Position numbers and translations under genes: made by a program. 64,000 nt of DNA from Pseudomonas tructae (lineage in GTDB: Bacteria; Pseudomonadota; Gammaproteobacteria; Pseudomonadales; Pseudomonadaceae): assembly GCF_004214895.1 (NCBI RefSeq), contig NZ_CP035952.1, positions 4,040,501-4,104,500 of the forward strand, read 5' to 3'. The notes under the pieces are model-generated. The model was not told the DNA's origin. It saw only the letters and a program-made list of their open reading frames with translations, and made no database searches. Below, piece after piece: positions 1-9,239 of this stretch. Positions within the stretch are counted from its first letter, which is position 1. Each line of letters opens with the position of its first letter.

Positions 1-338
1 GCTACGCTCATACGCTCGGCGGCCAGCCGGCAGGCCATGCCTTCGAGGGACTCGCGAATCTCGTACAGCTCGATCAGTTCGGCGTGGCTGAGCGACACCA
101 CCCGCGCCCCGACATGGGGCACGCGCACCAGCAGGCGCTGGCCCTCCAGACGGTGGATCGCCTCGCGCAGCGGCCCGCGGCTGATACCGTAGGTGCGCGC
201 CAGCTCCGGCTCCGAGATCTTGCTGCCAGGGGCGATCTCGCCTTTGACGATGGCTGCCTGAATGCGCCGGAAGACGTTTTCCGAGAGGGTTTCGCTGTCG
301 TCTGCCACGGCGCTGGGGGCTTGGGCTGTGTCCAGCAT
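1..338 (-). CDS. GntR-family transcriptional regulator (C-terminus cut by window edge)
   Basis: Only the first ~112 codons are present; the gene runs off the left edge. Reading from the ATG gives MLDTAQAPSAVADD, then a typical GntR winged helix (about residues 20-85) with VFRRIQAAIVKGEIAPGSK, an SEPELARTYGISRGPLREAI recognition region and the RVPHVGARVV wing, followed by the start of an FCD ligand domain (ELIELYEIRESLEGMACRLA). The family binds small carboxylates and usually represses a neighbouring operon. In pseudomonads a GntR protein of this kind lies beside the 2-methylcitrate (prp) genes, so a propionate-catabolism role is plausible but is inference, since the neighbour lies outside the window. 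Palindromic sites overlap and precede the start codon, suggesting autoregulation. Confidence 0.85.
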   Translation of the reverse strand, partial: MLDTAQAPSAVADDSETLSENVFRRIQAAIVKGEIAPGSKISEPELARTYGISRGPLREAIHRLEGQRLLVRVPHVGARVVSLSHAELIELYEIRESLEGMACRLAAERMSV

Positions 339-348
339 ATTGTCGACA
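339..348. promoter_or_regulatory. Operator-like site ATTGTCGACA at the GntR start codon
   Basis: The sequence ATTGTCGACA abuts the start codon of the GntR gene. The same ten bases recur 73 bp away inside a perfect palindrome. A regulator bound here would cover the translation start region, which fits autorepression. The sites are seen directly; the binding protein is inferred. Confidence 0.5.
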
Positions 349-411
349 CCTCATAAATCAATGAGGGCAAAACTAGCCAAACAGCAGCGCATAGTCAAAG
401 ACAAATTAAAC

Positions 412-423
412 ATTGTCGACAAT
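412..423. promoter_or_regulatory. Palindromic operator-like site ATTGTCGACAAT
   Basis: This 12-bp perfect palindrome lies 74 bp upstream of the GntR start. It shares its core TTGTCGAC with the site at the start codon. GntR/FCD regulators bind short palindromes of this kind, so it is a good candidate operator for the divergent GntR gene. Confidence 0.55.
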
Positions 424-631
424 CGTCTAAGAACGAACTTCAAGGTCCGCCGTGTTGTCTGAGTGCAGCCGCTGGCGCCAGCACACCAGCGTGATAGAAT
501 GCCGCGCCTCCCGACGGGGCACGAATAGTGTGTCTGTCATCTGTATATGCAGGTGGCAGGTAAACGAGGAAGCTTGCGCAGAACTGCCAGTGGCCTTGAC
601 CCGAACATCGCACAGCAACGCGCCAGGATTT

Positions 632-1168
632 ATGAGACTTACGCCCCTCCCACTGTTGTTCAGTCTTTGTCTGTTGCCGGCCCTGGGCCAGGCTGCGGAA
701 AAGACCGTGTATGGCCTTAACGAATACGCCCGCCTGGCCGATATCGACCTGGAAGTGGCGGCCAAACTCGACACCGGGGCCAAGACCGCCTCGCTCAGTG
801 CCCGTGACATCAAGCGCTTCAAGCGCAATGGTGAGTCCTGGGTGCGCTTCTACCTGGCAATTGACGCTGCCCATTCGCATCCGATAGAACGACCACTGGC
901 CCGCGTCAGCAAGATCAAGCGACGCGCCGGTGATTACGACCCGGACGAAGGCAAGGCCTATACCGCCCGTCCGGTGATTGCCATGAACATCTGCATGGGT
1001 ACGGCCCTGCGCAGCATCGAAGTGAACCTGACCGACCGCAGCGCGTTCCAGTATCCGCTGCTGATCGGCTCCGAGGCACTCAAGCACTTCGATGCGCTGG
1101 TCGACCCAAGCCTTAAATACGCTGCCGGCAAACCTGCCTGCGCCACTGACGCTCACACCGCAGAGTAA
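632..1168 (+). CDS. Retropepsin-like aspartic protease / RimK-associated 'zinc protease' family, exported
   Basis: This 178-aa protein has an N-terminal signal peptide (about residues 1-22, ending LGQA). The mature part carries the signature KLDTGAKTASL with D47-T48-G49, the catalytic D-T-G of retropepsin-like aspartic peptidases, and belongs to the family once labelled ATP-dependent zinc protease (PF05618). Such genes are genetically linked to ATP-grasp ligases, as here, and related Pseudomonas genes have been connected to osmotic tolerance (the 'Rlo' annotations; from memory). The start is the ATG preceded by AGGA; an upstream in-frame ATG would destroy the signal peptide. It is the first gene of a tight three-gene operon (5-nt gap to the next). 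The substrate is unknown. Confidence 0.85.
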   Translation: MRLTPLPLLFSLCLLPALGQAAEKTVYGLNEYARLADIDLEVAAKLDTGAKTASLSARDIKRFKRNGESWVRFYLAIDAAHSHPIERPLARVSKIKRRAGDYDPDEGKAYTARPVIAMNICMGTALRSIEVNLTDRSAFQYPLLIGSEALKHFDALVDPSLKYAAGKPACATDAHTAE

Positions 1169-1173
1169 TCCCG

Positions 1174-2706
1174 ATGCGCTCTCTTACCCTCCACCTGAAA
1201 GTCCTGATTACCGTCCTGGTGCTACTGGGCGTCCTGGTCACGGCCTATCAGATCTTCTTTCTCGGCATTCCGGTGACCGAGGACGAAACCGATGACCTGT
1301 GGAACATTGACGCCAAGGTCGAGTTCGTCGCCAGCCCCAAGGATCCGGTCAAGGTCCAGATGTTCGTGCCGCCGCTGAGCCGCGACTACGTGAGCCTCAA
1401 CGAGAGTTTCATCTCCAACAACTACGGCGTCAGCGTCAACCGTGTCGACGGCAACCGCAAGGTGACCTGGTCTGCCCGTCGCGCCAGCGGCAACCAGACC
1501 CTTTACTACCGCCTGGTACTGACCAAGCGCTACAGCACCGAAAAGGCCAAGATCAAAGGCCCGACCTTCCGTGACAGCCTGGCAGTCGAAGGCCCGGAAA
1601 AGGTCGCCGCCGAAGCCCTGATGGCGCCCATTCGCCAGCACTCGGCCGACGTCGAGACTTTTGTCAGCGAGACCATCAAGCGGGTCAACAACCTCAACGA
1701 TGACAACGTCAAGTTGCTGCTGGCCGGCGATACTTCATCGCTGAACAAGGCCAAGATCATCGACCTGCTGCTGTCCATCGCCCATGTCCCGGTGGAAAAG
1801 GTCCACACCATCCGCCTGGTCGCCGACCAGCCGCAAACCCCGGAACTGTGGCTGCGCAGCTTCAACGGCACCGACTGGCTGTACTTCAACCCGGACACCG
1901 GCGAACAGGGCCTGCCGACCGACCGCCTGCTGTGGTGGACCGGTGATGACAACCTGATCACCGTCGATGGCGGCAAGAAAGCCAACGTCAGCTTCAGCCT
2001 CAACAACAGCGAAATGAATGCCATTCGCCTGGCCAAGCTGACCGACGAAAACACCGACGCCGACTTCCTTGAATACTCGCTGTACGGCCTGCCGCTGCAG
2101 ACCCAGCAGACCTTCATGATCATGGTGATGATCCCGATCGGCGTGCTGGTGATCCTGGTGCTGCGCAACCTGATCGGCCTGCAGACCCTGGGGACCTTTA
2201 CCCCGGTACTGATCGCCCTGGCCTTCCGCGAAACCCAGCTGGGCTTTGGCATCATCCTGTTCACGGTGATCACCGCGCTCGGGTTGTCACTGCGCTCCTA
2301 CCTCGAACACCTGAAGTTGCAGATGCTGCCGCGCCTGTCGGTCGTACTGACCTTCGTCGTGGTACTGATTGCCGCCATCAGCCTGTTCAGCCACAAGCTG
2401 GGCCTGGAGCGCGGCCTGTCGGTAGCGCTGTTCCCGATGGTGATCCTGACCATGACCATCGAACGCCTGTCGATCACCTGGGAAGAACGCGGCGGTGGCC
2501 ATGCCATGAAAGTGGCCATCGGCACCCTGTTCGCCGCCTCCGTCGCACACCTGCTGATGAGCGTGCCGGAGCTGGTGTACTTCGTCTTCACCTTCCCGGC
2601 GGTGCTGCTGATTCTGGTGGGCTTCATGCTGGCAATGGGTCGCTACCGCGGCTACCGCCTGACGGAGCTGGTGCGTTTCAAGGCTTTCGTGAAGGCTGAC
2701 GCCTGA
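1174..2706 (+). CDS. Inactive transglutaminase fused to seven-transmembrane domain
   Basis: The protein has 510 residues. An N-terminal membrane anchor (about residues 7-30) is followed by a large periplasmic region resembling the catalytically inactive transglutaminase-like domain (PF14400). From about residue 313 on, several hydrophobic helices form a 7TM domain (PF14402), including FMIMVMIPIGVLVILVL and GFGIILFTVITALGL. In pseudomonads this architecture always seems to sit between an aspartic-protease gene and an ATP-grasp ligase gene, as here. It probably acts as a membrane scaffold or transporter-like partner in envelope maintenance; the biochemical role is not known. Its stop overlaps the next start (TGATG), indicating translational coupling. 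Confidence 0.88.
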   Translation: MRSLTLHLKVLITVLVLLGVLVTAYQIFFLGIPVTEDETDDLWNIDAKVEFVASPKDPVKVQMFVPPLSRDYVSLNESFISNNYGVSVNRVDGNRKVTWSARRASGNQTLYYRLVLTKRYSTEKAKIKGPTFRDSLAVEGPEKVAAEALMAPIRQHSADVETFVSETIKRVNNLNDDNVKLLLAGDTSSLNKAKIIDLLLSIAHVPVEKVHTIRLVADQPQTPELWLRSFNGTDWLYFNPDTGEQGLPTDRLLWWTGDDNLITVDGGKKANVSFSLNNSEMNAIRLAKLTDENTDADFLEYSLYGLPLQTQQTFMIMVMIPIGVLVILVLRNLIGLQTLGTFTPVLIALAFRETQLGFGIILFTVITALGLSLRSYLEHLKLQMLPRLSVVLTFVVVLIAAISLFSHKLGLERGLSVALFPMVILTMTIERLSITWEERGGGHAMKVAIGTLFAASVAHLLMSVPELVYFVFTFPAVLLILVGFMLAMGRYRGYRLTELVRFKAFVKADA

Positions 2707-3683
2707 TGTTCGGTCTCTGGAAAACCTGGAAAGCCCTGGAGGCCCGGGGCATCATGGGTATCAACCGGCGCAATGCGGACTACGTCCTCAAGTACAACAA
2801 GCGCCATTTGTACCCGATCGTCGACGACAAGATCATCACCAAGGAGCGTGCGATCCAGGCCGGCATCCATGTGCCGGAGATGTACGGGATCATTTCCACC
2901 GAGAAAGAGATCGACAAGCTCGGCGAGATCATCGGCGGGCGCAGCGACTTTGTCGTCAAGCCTGCCCAGGGTGCCGGCGGTGACGGCATCCTGGTGGTGG
3001 CCGATCGCTTCGAGGACCGTTACCGCACGGTCTCGGGCAAGATCATCAGCCATGAGGAAATCGAGCACCAGATCTCCAGCATCCTCACAGGCCTCTACTC
3101 CCTGGGCGGCCACCGCGACCGCGCGCTGATCGAATACCGGGTTACCCCGGACCAGATCTTCAAGAGCATCAGCTACGAAGGCGTGCCGGACATCCGCATC
3201 ATCGTGCTGATGGGCTACCCGGTGATGGCCATGCTACGGCTGCCGACCCGCCAGTCCGGCGGCAAGGCCAACCTGCACCAGGGCGCCATCGGCGTGGGTG
3301 TAGACCTGGCCACCGGCGTGACCCTGCGCGGCACCTGGCTGAACAACATCATCAGCAAGCACCCGGACACCACCAACGCGGTGGACGGCGTGCAACTGCC
3401 GAACTGGGACGGCTTCATGAAGCTGGCCGCCGGCTGCTACGAGTTGTGCGGCCTGGGCTACATCGGTGTCGACATGGTCCTGGACCAGGACAAGGGCCCG
3501 TTGATCCTCGAGCTCAATGCCCGCCCCGGCCTGAACATCCAGATCGCCAACGACTGCGGCCTGACCCTGCGCACCCACGCGGTCGAGGCCCACCTGGAGC
3601 AATTGGCCAAGGACGGTCGCCAGGAAACCGTCGAGGAGCGCGTGCGCTTCGCCCAGGAGCTGTTCGGCCACGTGCCGAGCTGA
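2706..3683 (+). CDS. Alpha-L-glutamate ligase-like ATP-grasp protein
   Basis: This 325-aa protein belongs to the ATP-grasp superfamily (sugar/amino-acid ligase group, PF14397). The nucleotide-binding lysine and glycine loop are visible as FVVKPAQGAGGDGILVV, and the metal-binding C-terminal motif as LILELNARPGLNIQIAN. Family members join an acid to an amine or amino acid with ATP; the actual substrate is not established, and the RimK-like name is only structural. There is no signal peptide, so it acts in the cytoplasm, in contrast to its exported operon partners. It starts within the stop of the transglutaminase-like gene, so the three genes are very likely one transcription and function unit. 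Confidence 0.87.
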   Translation: MFGLWKTWKALEARGIMGINRRNADYVLKYNKRHLYPIVDDKIITKERAIQAGIHVPEMYGIISTEKEIDKLGEIIGGRSDFVVKPAQGAGGDGILVVADRFEDRYRTVSGKIISHEEIEHQISSILTGLYSLGGHRDRALIEYRVTPDQIFKSISYEGVPDIRIIVLMGYPVMAMLRLPTRQSGGKANLHQGAIGVGVDLATGVTLRGTWLNNIISKHPDTTNAVDGVQLPNWDGFMKLAAGCYELCGLGYIGVDMVLDQDKGPLILELNARPGLNIQIANDCGLTLRTHAVEAHLEQLAKDGRQETVEERVRFAQELFGHVPS

Positions 3684-3811
3684 GTCCGTTCCCCGTTCGC
3701 GTCAGCCTGCCCGGCTGGCGCGGGCGGCAGACTCAATGTCGTAGTCAGCGCTAGGAGCATTTCCTACACGGGACTACAATCGCCTCCCCCGCATTCATAG
3801 CTGTTACTTGC

Positions 3812-5155
3812 ATGCCGACCTGTACGCTCCACCCCCTGCCCTACCAGGCTGACCCTGCGACCTACTTTGCACGCATCCGCAAGGCGCCTGGCGCGGTGCT
3901 GCTCGACAGCGCCCGGCCAACCGCCGAACGCGGCCGTTTCGACCTGCTCAGCGCCTGGCCGCTGCAGACCCTGGCACCCACCGAGGAGGAAAGCGGCAGC
4001 GCCTATCTGCAGCGCCTGCGTGCATGCCTGGCGCAACTGGGCCAGGCGCAACTGCCCGATGGCGTTGAATTGCCGTTTGCCGGGGGCCTGATCGGTTACT
4101 TGAGCTACGACTTCGGCCGGCGCCTGGAACACCTGCCCAGCCTTGCCGTCGATGATCTGGGCCTGGCCGATGCCAGCCTTGGCCTGTATGCCTGGGCGCT
4201 GATCAGCGATCACCAGCAACAGCGCAGCCAATTGCTGTTCCACCCAAGCCTGGGCGAGACCGAGCGCCAGCGCCTGATTGAACTGTTCGAGGCGCCGGCA
4301 ACTGCCGAGGTTGCCGGGTTTTCGCTGCAGGCGCCGATGCGCGGCGATATCAGCGCAGACGGCTACCGCCAGGCCTTTGATCGGGTGCAGCAGTACATCC
4401 ATGCCGGCGACTGCTACCAGATCAACCTGACCCAGCGCTTCCGTGCCCCGTGCCAGGGCGACCCCTGGCACGCCTACCAGGCCCTGCGCCAGGCCTGCCC
4501 GACCCCCTATTCGGGCTTCCAGTTACTGGCCGATGGCAGCGCGTTGCTGAGTTTCTCGCCGGAGCGTTTCATCCGGGTCAGTGACGGCCAGGTAGAAACC
4601 CGCCCGATCAAAGGTACCCGGCCGCGCAGCAGCGATGCCGACGAGGATGCGCGCAATGCCGCCGAGCTGCTGGGCAGCGACAAGGATCGCGCCGAGAACC
4701 TGATGATCGTCGACCTGCTGCGCAACGACCTGGGGCGCACCTGCGAGATCGGCTCGGTGCAGGTGCCGGAGCTGTTCAGCCTGGAAAGCTACCCCAACGT
4801 GCATCATCTGGTCAGCAGCGTCACCGGCCGCCTGGCCGCTGGCAAGGATGCCCTGGACCTGATCGCCGACAGCTTCCCCGGCGGCTCGATCACCGGCGCA
4901 CCGAAGATTCGCGCCATGCAGATCATCGATGAGCTGGAACCCAGCCGTCGCGCCCTGTATTGCGGCTCGTTGCTGTATGTGGACGTGCGCGGCGAGATGG
5001 ACAGCTCGATCGCCATTCGCAGCCTGCTGGTCAAGGACGGCCAGGTGTGCTGCTGGGGTGGTGGCGCGGTGGTGGCCGATTCGCACTGGCAGGCGGAGTA
5101 CGAGGAGTCGATTACCAAGGTCAAGGTGTTGCTCGAGACCTTGCAGGGCCTTTGA
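3812..5155 (+). CDS. pabB: Aminodeoxychorismate synthase component I
   Basis: PabB converts chorismate and ammonia to 4-amino-4-deoxychorismate for p-aminobenzoate and folate synthesis. The 447-aa length fits stand-alone PabB. Diagnostic motifs are PIKGTRPR, whose lysine forms the covalent intermediate in PabB (TrpE has PIAGT), then ENLMIVDLLRNDLGR and FPGGSITGAPKIRAM. The N-terminal part is the tryptophan-pocket-like domain. No glutamine amidotransferase partner (pabA) is adjacent. The ribosome-binding site is weak. A REP element follows the stop codon. Confidence 0.95.
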   Translation: MPTCTLHPLPYQADPATYFARIRKAPGAVLLDSARPTAERGRFDLLSAWPLQTLAPTEEESGSAYLQRLRACLAQLGQAQLPDGVELPFAGGLIGYLSYDFGRRLEHLPSLAVDDLGLADASLGLYAWALISDHQQQRSQLLFHPSLGETERQRLIELFEAPATAEVAGFSLQAPMRGDISADGYRQAFDRVQQYIHAGDCYQINLTQRFRAPCQGDPWHAYQALRQACPTPYSGFQLLADGSALLSFSPERFIRVSDGQVETRPIKGTRPRSSDADEDARNAAELLGSDKDRAENLMIVDLLRNDLGRTCEIGSVQVPELFSLESYPNVHHLVSSVTGRLAAGKDALDLIADSFPGGSITGAPKIRAMQIIDELEPSRRALYCGSLLYVDVRGEMDSSIAIRSLLVKDGQVCCWGGGAVVADSHWQAEYEESITKVKVLLETLQGL

Positions 5156-5157
5156 AC

Positions 5158-5200
5158 AGCATCGCGGGGCAAGCCCGCTCCCACAGGTTTGTGGGAGCAG
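5158..5200. repeat. REP element with inverted repeat
   Basis: The sequence atcgcggggcaagcccgctc is the core of Pseudomonas REP elements. It is followed by a perfect hairpin, gctcccaca-ggtt-tgtgggagc. It sits between convergent pabB and thrH and may also act as a transcription terminator. Confidence 0.85.
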
Positions 5201-5206
5201 GTGGCC

Positions 5207-5824
5207 TTACAGGCTCAACGAGCGATTCGAAGCCTTGATGAACTCCTGCTTGAGCGCGGCAAAATCATGCACCGCCGGAAACTGCGGAAACTCGCGAATC
5301 ACGTTGTCCGGCGCATGGAACAGGATCCCCGCATCCGCCTCGCCGAGCATGCTGGTGTCGTTGTACGAGTCGCCGGCGGCAATCACCCGGTAGTACAGGC
5401 TCTTGAAGGCCAGCACCGATTGGCGCTTGGGGTCTTTCTGGCGCAATTGGTAGCCGGTGACCCGATCGCTTTCATCGGTGATCAAGCGGTGGCAGAGCAG
5501 TGTCGGGAAGCCCAACTGACGCATCAGCGGCTGGGAAAACTCGTAGAAGGTGTCGGAAAGAATCACCACCTGAAAGCGCTCACGCAGCCAGTCGACGAAT
5601 TCGATGGCACCGTCCAGCGGCTTGAGCGTGGCGATCACTGCCTGGATATCGGAAAGCTTCAGGCCATGCTCATCGAGGATGCGCAGGCGCTGTTTCATCA
5701 GCACGTCGTAATCGGGGATGTCACGGGTGGTGGCCCGCAGCGATTCGATTCCGGTTTTTTCCGCGAAGGCGATCCAGATTTCCGGGACCAATACACCTTC
5801 CAGGTCGAGACAGGCAATTTCCAC
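5207..5824 (-). CDS. thrH: Phosphoserine phosphatase / homoserine phosphotransferase
   Basis: ThrH is a HAD-family enzyme that dephosphorylates phosphoserine and can transfer the phosphate to homoserine. HAD motifs are visible: DLEG (I), VILSDTFYEF (II), the lysine region LRQKDPKRQ (III) and AAGDSYNDTSML (IV). I chose the GTG start (V-E-I-A-C-L-D-L-E-G) because GAGGAG lies 6 nt upstream and it yields 205 residues, the length of P. aeruginosa ThrH; the longer reading frame adds an unconserved N-terminus. It is divergent from cysH with about 130 bp between starts. Confidence 0.93.
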   Translation of the reverse strand: MEIACLDLEGVLVPEIWIAFAEKTGIESLRATTRDIPDYDVLMKQRLRILDEHGLKLSDIQAVIATLKPLDGAIEFVDWLRERFQVVILSDTFYEFSQPLMRQLGFPTLLCHRLITDESDRVTGYQLRQKDPKRQSVLAFKSLYYRVIAAGDSYNDTSMLGEADAGILFHAPDNVIREFPQFPAVHDFAALKQEFIKASNRSLSL

Positions 5825-5953
5825 AGCACACTCCTCGAACAACGCCAAAAATGGGAAGCCGCACTCTACATGCGCGGCGTCTACCCCGGCAATTTTTGTT
5901 AAGATCAGGGCATTACGAGCGCCAAGCGCCATTCAAAAACCGGAAGCCGCCTG

Positions 5954-6688
5954 ATGAGCCAACCCTTCGACGTCGCCGCCCTGGCCGCGAACTACGCCAA
6001 CAAGTCACCGCAAGACATCCTCAAGCTGGCTTTCGAGCACTTTGGCGATGACCTGTGGATCTCCTTCAGCGGCGCCGAGGATGTGGTGCTGGTGGACATG
6101 GCCTGGAAGCTCAACAAGCAGGTCAAGGTGTTCAGCCTCGACACCGGCCGCCTGCATCCGGAAACCTACCGTTTCATCGACCAGGTGCGCGAACAGTACA
6201 AGCTGCCGATCGAAATTCTTTCCCCCGACCACAGCAAGCTTGAGCCTTTGGTCAAAGAGAAAGGCCTGTTCAGCTTCTACAAGGACGGTCATGGCGAGTG
6301 CTGCGGCATCCGCAAGATTGAACCGTTACGACGCAAACTGAGCACCGTCCGCGCCTGGGCCACCGGCCAGCGCCGTGACCAGAGCCCGGGCACCCGCAGC
6401 CAGGTGGCCGCGCTGGAGATCGACAGCGCCTTCTCCAGCCCCGAGCACACCCTGTACAAGTTCAACCCGCTGGCACAAATGAGCAGCGAAGAGGTTTGGG
6501 GCTATATCCGCATGCTCGAGCTGCCGTACAACAGCCTGCACGAGCGCGGTTTCATCAGCATCGGCTGCGAACCCTGCACCCGCCCGGTGCTGCCGAACCA
6601 GCACGAGCGCGAAGGCCGCTGGTGGTGGGAAGAATCGACCCAGAAGGAATGCGGGCTGCACGCCGGCAACCTGATCACCAAGGGCTGA
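5954..6688 (+). CDS. cysH: Adenylylsulfate (APS) reductase, assimilatory
   Basis: The enzyme reduces adenylylsulfate to sulfite and AMP in cysteine synthesis. The 244-aa sequence has the P-loop-like [16 protein letters not shown] and [13 protein letters not shown]. The cysteine set C116-C117 (GECCGIRK) and C205-x2-C208 (IGCEPCTRP) ligates a 4Fe-4S cluster, which marks an APS reductase rather than the cluster-free PAPS reductase. The catalytic cysteine is C233 in KECGLHAG. CysB, encoded 3.4 kb downstream on the other strand, is the expected activator. In this genome a two-component pair lies between cysH and cysB. Confidence 0.95.
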   Translation: MSQPFDVAALAANYANKSPQDILKLAFEHFGDDLWISFSGAEDVVLVDMAWKLNKQVKVFSLDTGRLHPETYRFIDQVREQYKLPIEILSPDHSKLEPLVKEKGLFSFYKDGHGECCGIRKIEPLRRKLSTVRAWATGQRRDQSPGTRSQVAALEIDSAFSSPEHTLYKFNPLAQMSSEEVWGYIRMLELPYNSLHERGFISIGCEPCTRPVLPNQHEREGRWWWEESTQKECGLHAGNLITKG

Positions 6689-6692
6689 TCGC

Positions 6693-9239
6693 CTAGGCAC
6701 TGCAGTAGCGTGACAGGCTGCCCTGCAGATGCGCCATGGCATCACACAACTGATCAACCAACCGCCACAGCTGCTGGTTCGGCGCGCAGTTGCTGCAGGC
6801 CTGCTCCAGTTGCGCGCAGGCGTCGAGCAAGGCGCGCGCGCGGATCATCCGCGCGCCACCCTTGATCCGGTGCACCAGATCAGCCAGACCGCCCAGTTCG
6901 CCACTCAGGCGCAGGCCATCGAGACCACCCAGGTCCTGCTCGATGCTCAGCAGCAAATCGCCCAACAAAGCTTTCATGCTGGCCTGGTTGCCTCCGGTCA
7001 GTTGCTCAAGAGCCATCAGGTCTACCCCCTCGGGACGTTGCTGGGCCTGACCGCAAACGGCCACCGTGCAGTCGTCGGCAAGCCCCAGGGCATCGGCCAG
7101 CACCTGGATACTGGTGGGCTTGAACAGGCACAAATCCATGCCTGCGGCCAGGCAGCGGCGCCGCTCATCGACCTGGGCGTTGGCGGTCATCCCGATAATC
7201 AGCGCCTTGGGTTTATGCTGGCGACGCTCGTGTTCACGGATTGCACGTACCAGCTGGTAACCCGAAAGAACTGGCATGTTGCAATCACTGATCAGCACAT
7301 CGAAACCACCCCCCAACCAGATGCGCAAGGCGTCGCCGCCCTGCTCGCAGGCCCGCGCGTGGTGGCCCAGATAGCTCAGTTGCTGCAGCAACAGAATGCG
7401 ATTGGCCGGGTAATCATCGACGACCAGGACACTCAACCGCCGCGCTCTGGACGCCGCCATCGCAGCACCAGCCCTGGGCACACGGACATTGGCTGCTGCC
7501 ACCACTGGCAGGGTCAGCTCAACGCTTATGCGCGTACCCAGGCCCAGGGTGCTTTCAATGTGCAACTGCCCGCCCATCATTTCGCAAAGCGTGCGACTGA
7601 TACTCAAGCCCAGCCCTGCACCGCTGCGGGCCGACTGGCGGTTATTGCCGGCCCGGCACCAGGGTGTGCCCACCCGGGCCAGGTCGGCCGGGGCAATACC
7701 CTCACCGGTGTCCTCCACCGCCAGGCTTGCGGCCAGTGCATGGCCTTGCAGGCGCACGGCCAGGCGGATACGGATTTCCCCGCGCTGGGTGAACTTGATG
7801 GCATTGCTCAGCAGGTTGGACAGCACCTGCTTGAAACGCAGTGGATCAAGCAACACTTCATGCTCTGCCGGACCATCGACCAGCAACCGTAGCTGCAAGC
7901 CTTTTTGCTGGGCCTGGTGCTCGAACATCCGCGCGACGCTCTCGATCTGTTTGCGCAATGAGGCAGGCTCCGGCGTCAGCGTCAGATGGCCAGACTCGAT
8001 GCGAGTCACGTCGAGAATGTCACCGAGCAACTCCAGCAGCCCTCGCGCCGAACTGGAGGCCACATCGATGGCCAAACGGTCGATCACTCCCTGGTCGGCC
8101 TTTTTCAACGCCAGCTCCAGCATCCCCAGCACGGCATTCATCGGCGTGCGAATCTCGTGGCTCATGGTCGCCAGGAAGCTGGTCTTGGCCTGGTTGGCCG
8201 CATCGGCCTCGTTCTTGGCCTGCTGCAGCGCCTCGTACAGCTGGGCCGTGGCCTGTTCGGCGCGGACACAGCGGCGCACCGATTGACGCAGGTAGTGAAT
8301 CCACACCAGGGCCAGGGCCAGCAGACTGGCCACCAAGGCAATCCCCTGACTGATCAGGCGCCGATGGTGATGCCAGTAGCTGTCGGCCAGCTTGAGCGCA
8401 CTGGCCACTTGCGAAGGCTCGGCCAGGTGCAGCTTGATCCCCAGGTCATCCCAGCGCTGCTTGATCTGCTGGCGCTGCTCGGCGCTGATCGCGGCCAGGG
8501 CGATGTTCACCACCTGCTGCATCAGCGTCTGGTCATGGGCCATGGCAAAACCCAGGGCATGACCCTGGGCGCTGCCCAGAAAGCCATCGGCAAGCCCCAG
8601 CGCCACTGCGCCCAAGGCAGTACGGGTGGAATCCACTGTGGTGATTTCAGCCTCTGGGAACGCCGACTGTAGATCATCGGCACCCACCTGCCCGTCCAGG
8701 TACACCAGACGCGTGCCGGCCTGCCCCGGATTGACGCTACCTACCGTGCCCACCCGCGTCACCAGCACCGGCAACTCCTGGGCATAGGGCGCAGACAGCA
8801 ACAGGCCCGCCGCCTCGGCTTGCTGGGCGCTGAGCGCACCGATCAGGTCGATTTCCTGTGCGGCGAGCGCCTGCAGCAATTGGGCGTAGGTCTCGTATCG
8901 CTGCAGGCGCACCTGCAAATTGAGCAACTGGCCGATCAACTCGACATAGTCGCCGCTCATGCCCTGGTCGCGGCTATTCTTGAGCTTGCCATTGCAGGGC
9001 GCGCCCTCGGGCGTCAAGGTGCCGACGCGAAGCACCCGCTGGCGCCAGAGCCAGCGTACCTGCTCGTTGCTCAATGGTAACTGGCGCTGTGCTTGAAGGT
9101 CTGCCACCAGCGGCCGCCCCGCAGGTTCCGCGACGCCGGGCAGGGCCTGGCCAAGCAGCACCAGCATCCCCCCCCATCGCAGCAGCCTGCCAACTACCCC
9201 GACCGACACCCTAGATGAGCTGATTGCGCTTGGCGACAT
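6693..9239 (-). CDS. BvgS/EvgS-like hybrid sensor histidine kinase
   Basis: The 848-aa protein has an N-terminal signal or anchor region, one periplasmic solute-binding-type sensor domain (about residues 65-280), a transmembrane helix (about 299-317), a short linker, HisKA with phosphoacceptor H361 in [16 protein letters not shown], an HATPase domain (DTGEGI and GLGLSI), a receiver domain ([17 protein letters not shown], with [10 protein letters not shown]) and a C-terminal HPt domain ([11 protein letters not shown]). This is the phosphorelay layout of BvgS/EvgS with a single Venus-flytrap sensor. The ATG overlaps the response-regulator gene by 29 nt; a GTG at residue 11 is an alternative start. 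The ligand is unknown. Confidence 0.9.
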   Translation of the reverse strand: MSPSAISSSRVSVGVVGRLLRWGGMLVLLGQALPGVAEPAGRPLVADLQAQRQLPLSNEQVRWLWRQRVLRVGTLTPEGAPCNGKLKNSRDQGMSGDYVELIGQLLNLQVRLQRYETYAQLLQALAAQEIDLIGALSAQQAEAAGLLLSAPYAQELPVLVTRVGTVGSVNPGQAGTRLVYLDGQVGADDLQSAFPEAEITTVDSTRTALGAVALGLADGFLGSAQGHALGFAMAHDQTLMQQVVNIALAAISAEQRQQIKQRWDDLGIKLHLAEPSQVASALKLADSYWHHHRRLISQGIALVASLLALALVWIHYLRQSVRRCVRAEQATAQLYEALQQAKNEADAANQAKTSFLATMSHEIRTPMNAVLGMLELALKKADQGVIDRLAIDVASSSARGLLELLGDILDVTRIESGHLTLTPEPASLRKQIESVARMFEHQAQQKGLQLRLLVDGPAEHEVLLDPLRFKQVLSNLLSNAIKFTQRGEIRIRLAVRLQGHALAASLAVEDTGEGIAPADLARVGTPWCRAGNNRQSARSGAGLGLSISRTLCEMMGGQLHIESTLGLGTRISVELTLPVVAAANVRVPRAGAAMAASRARRLSVLVVDDYPANRILLLQQLSYLGHHARACEQGGDALRIWLGGGFDVLISDCNMPVLSGYQLVRAIREHERRQHKPKALIIGMTANAQVDERRRCLAAGMDLCLFKPTSIQVLADALGLADDCTVAVCGQAQQRPEGVDLMALEQLTGGNQASMKALLGDLLLSIEQDLGGLDGLRLSGELGGLADLVHRIKGGARMIRARALLDACAQLEQACSNCAPNQQLWRLVDQLCDAMAHLQGSLSRYCSA

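Noticed and set aside
74..370. Minus-strand open frame over the GntR gene
   Set aside because: It is out of frame with the clear GntR reading frame that starts at 338 and shows no family resemblance.
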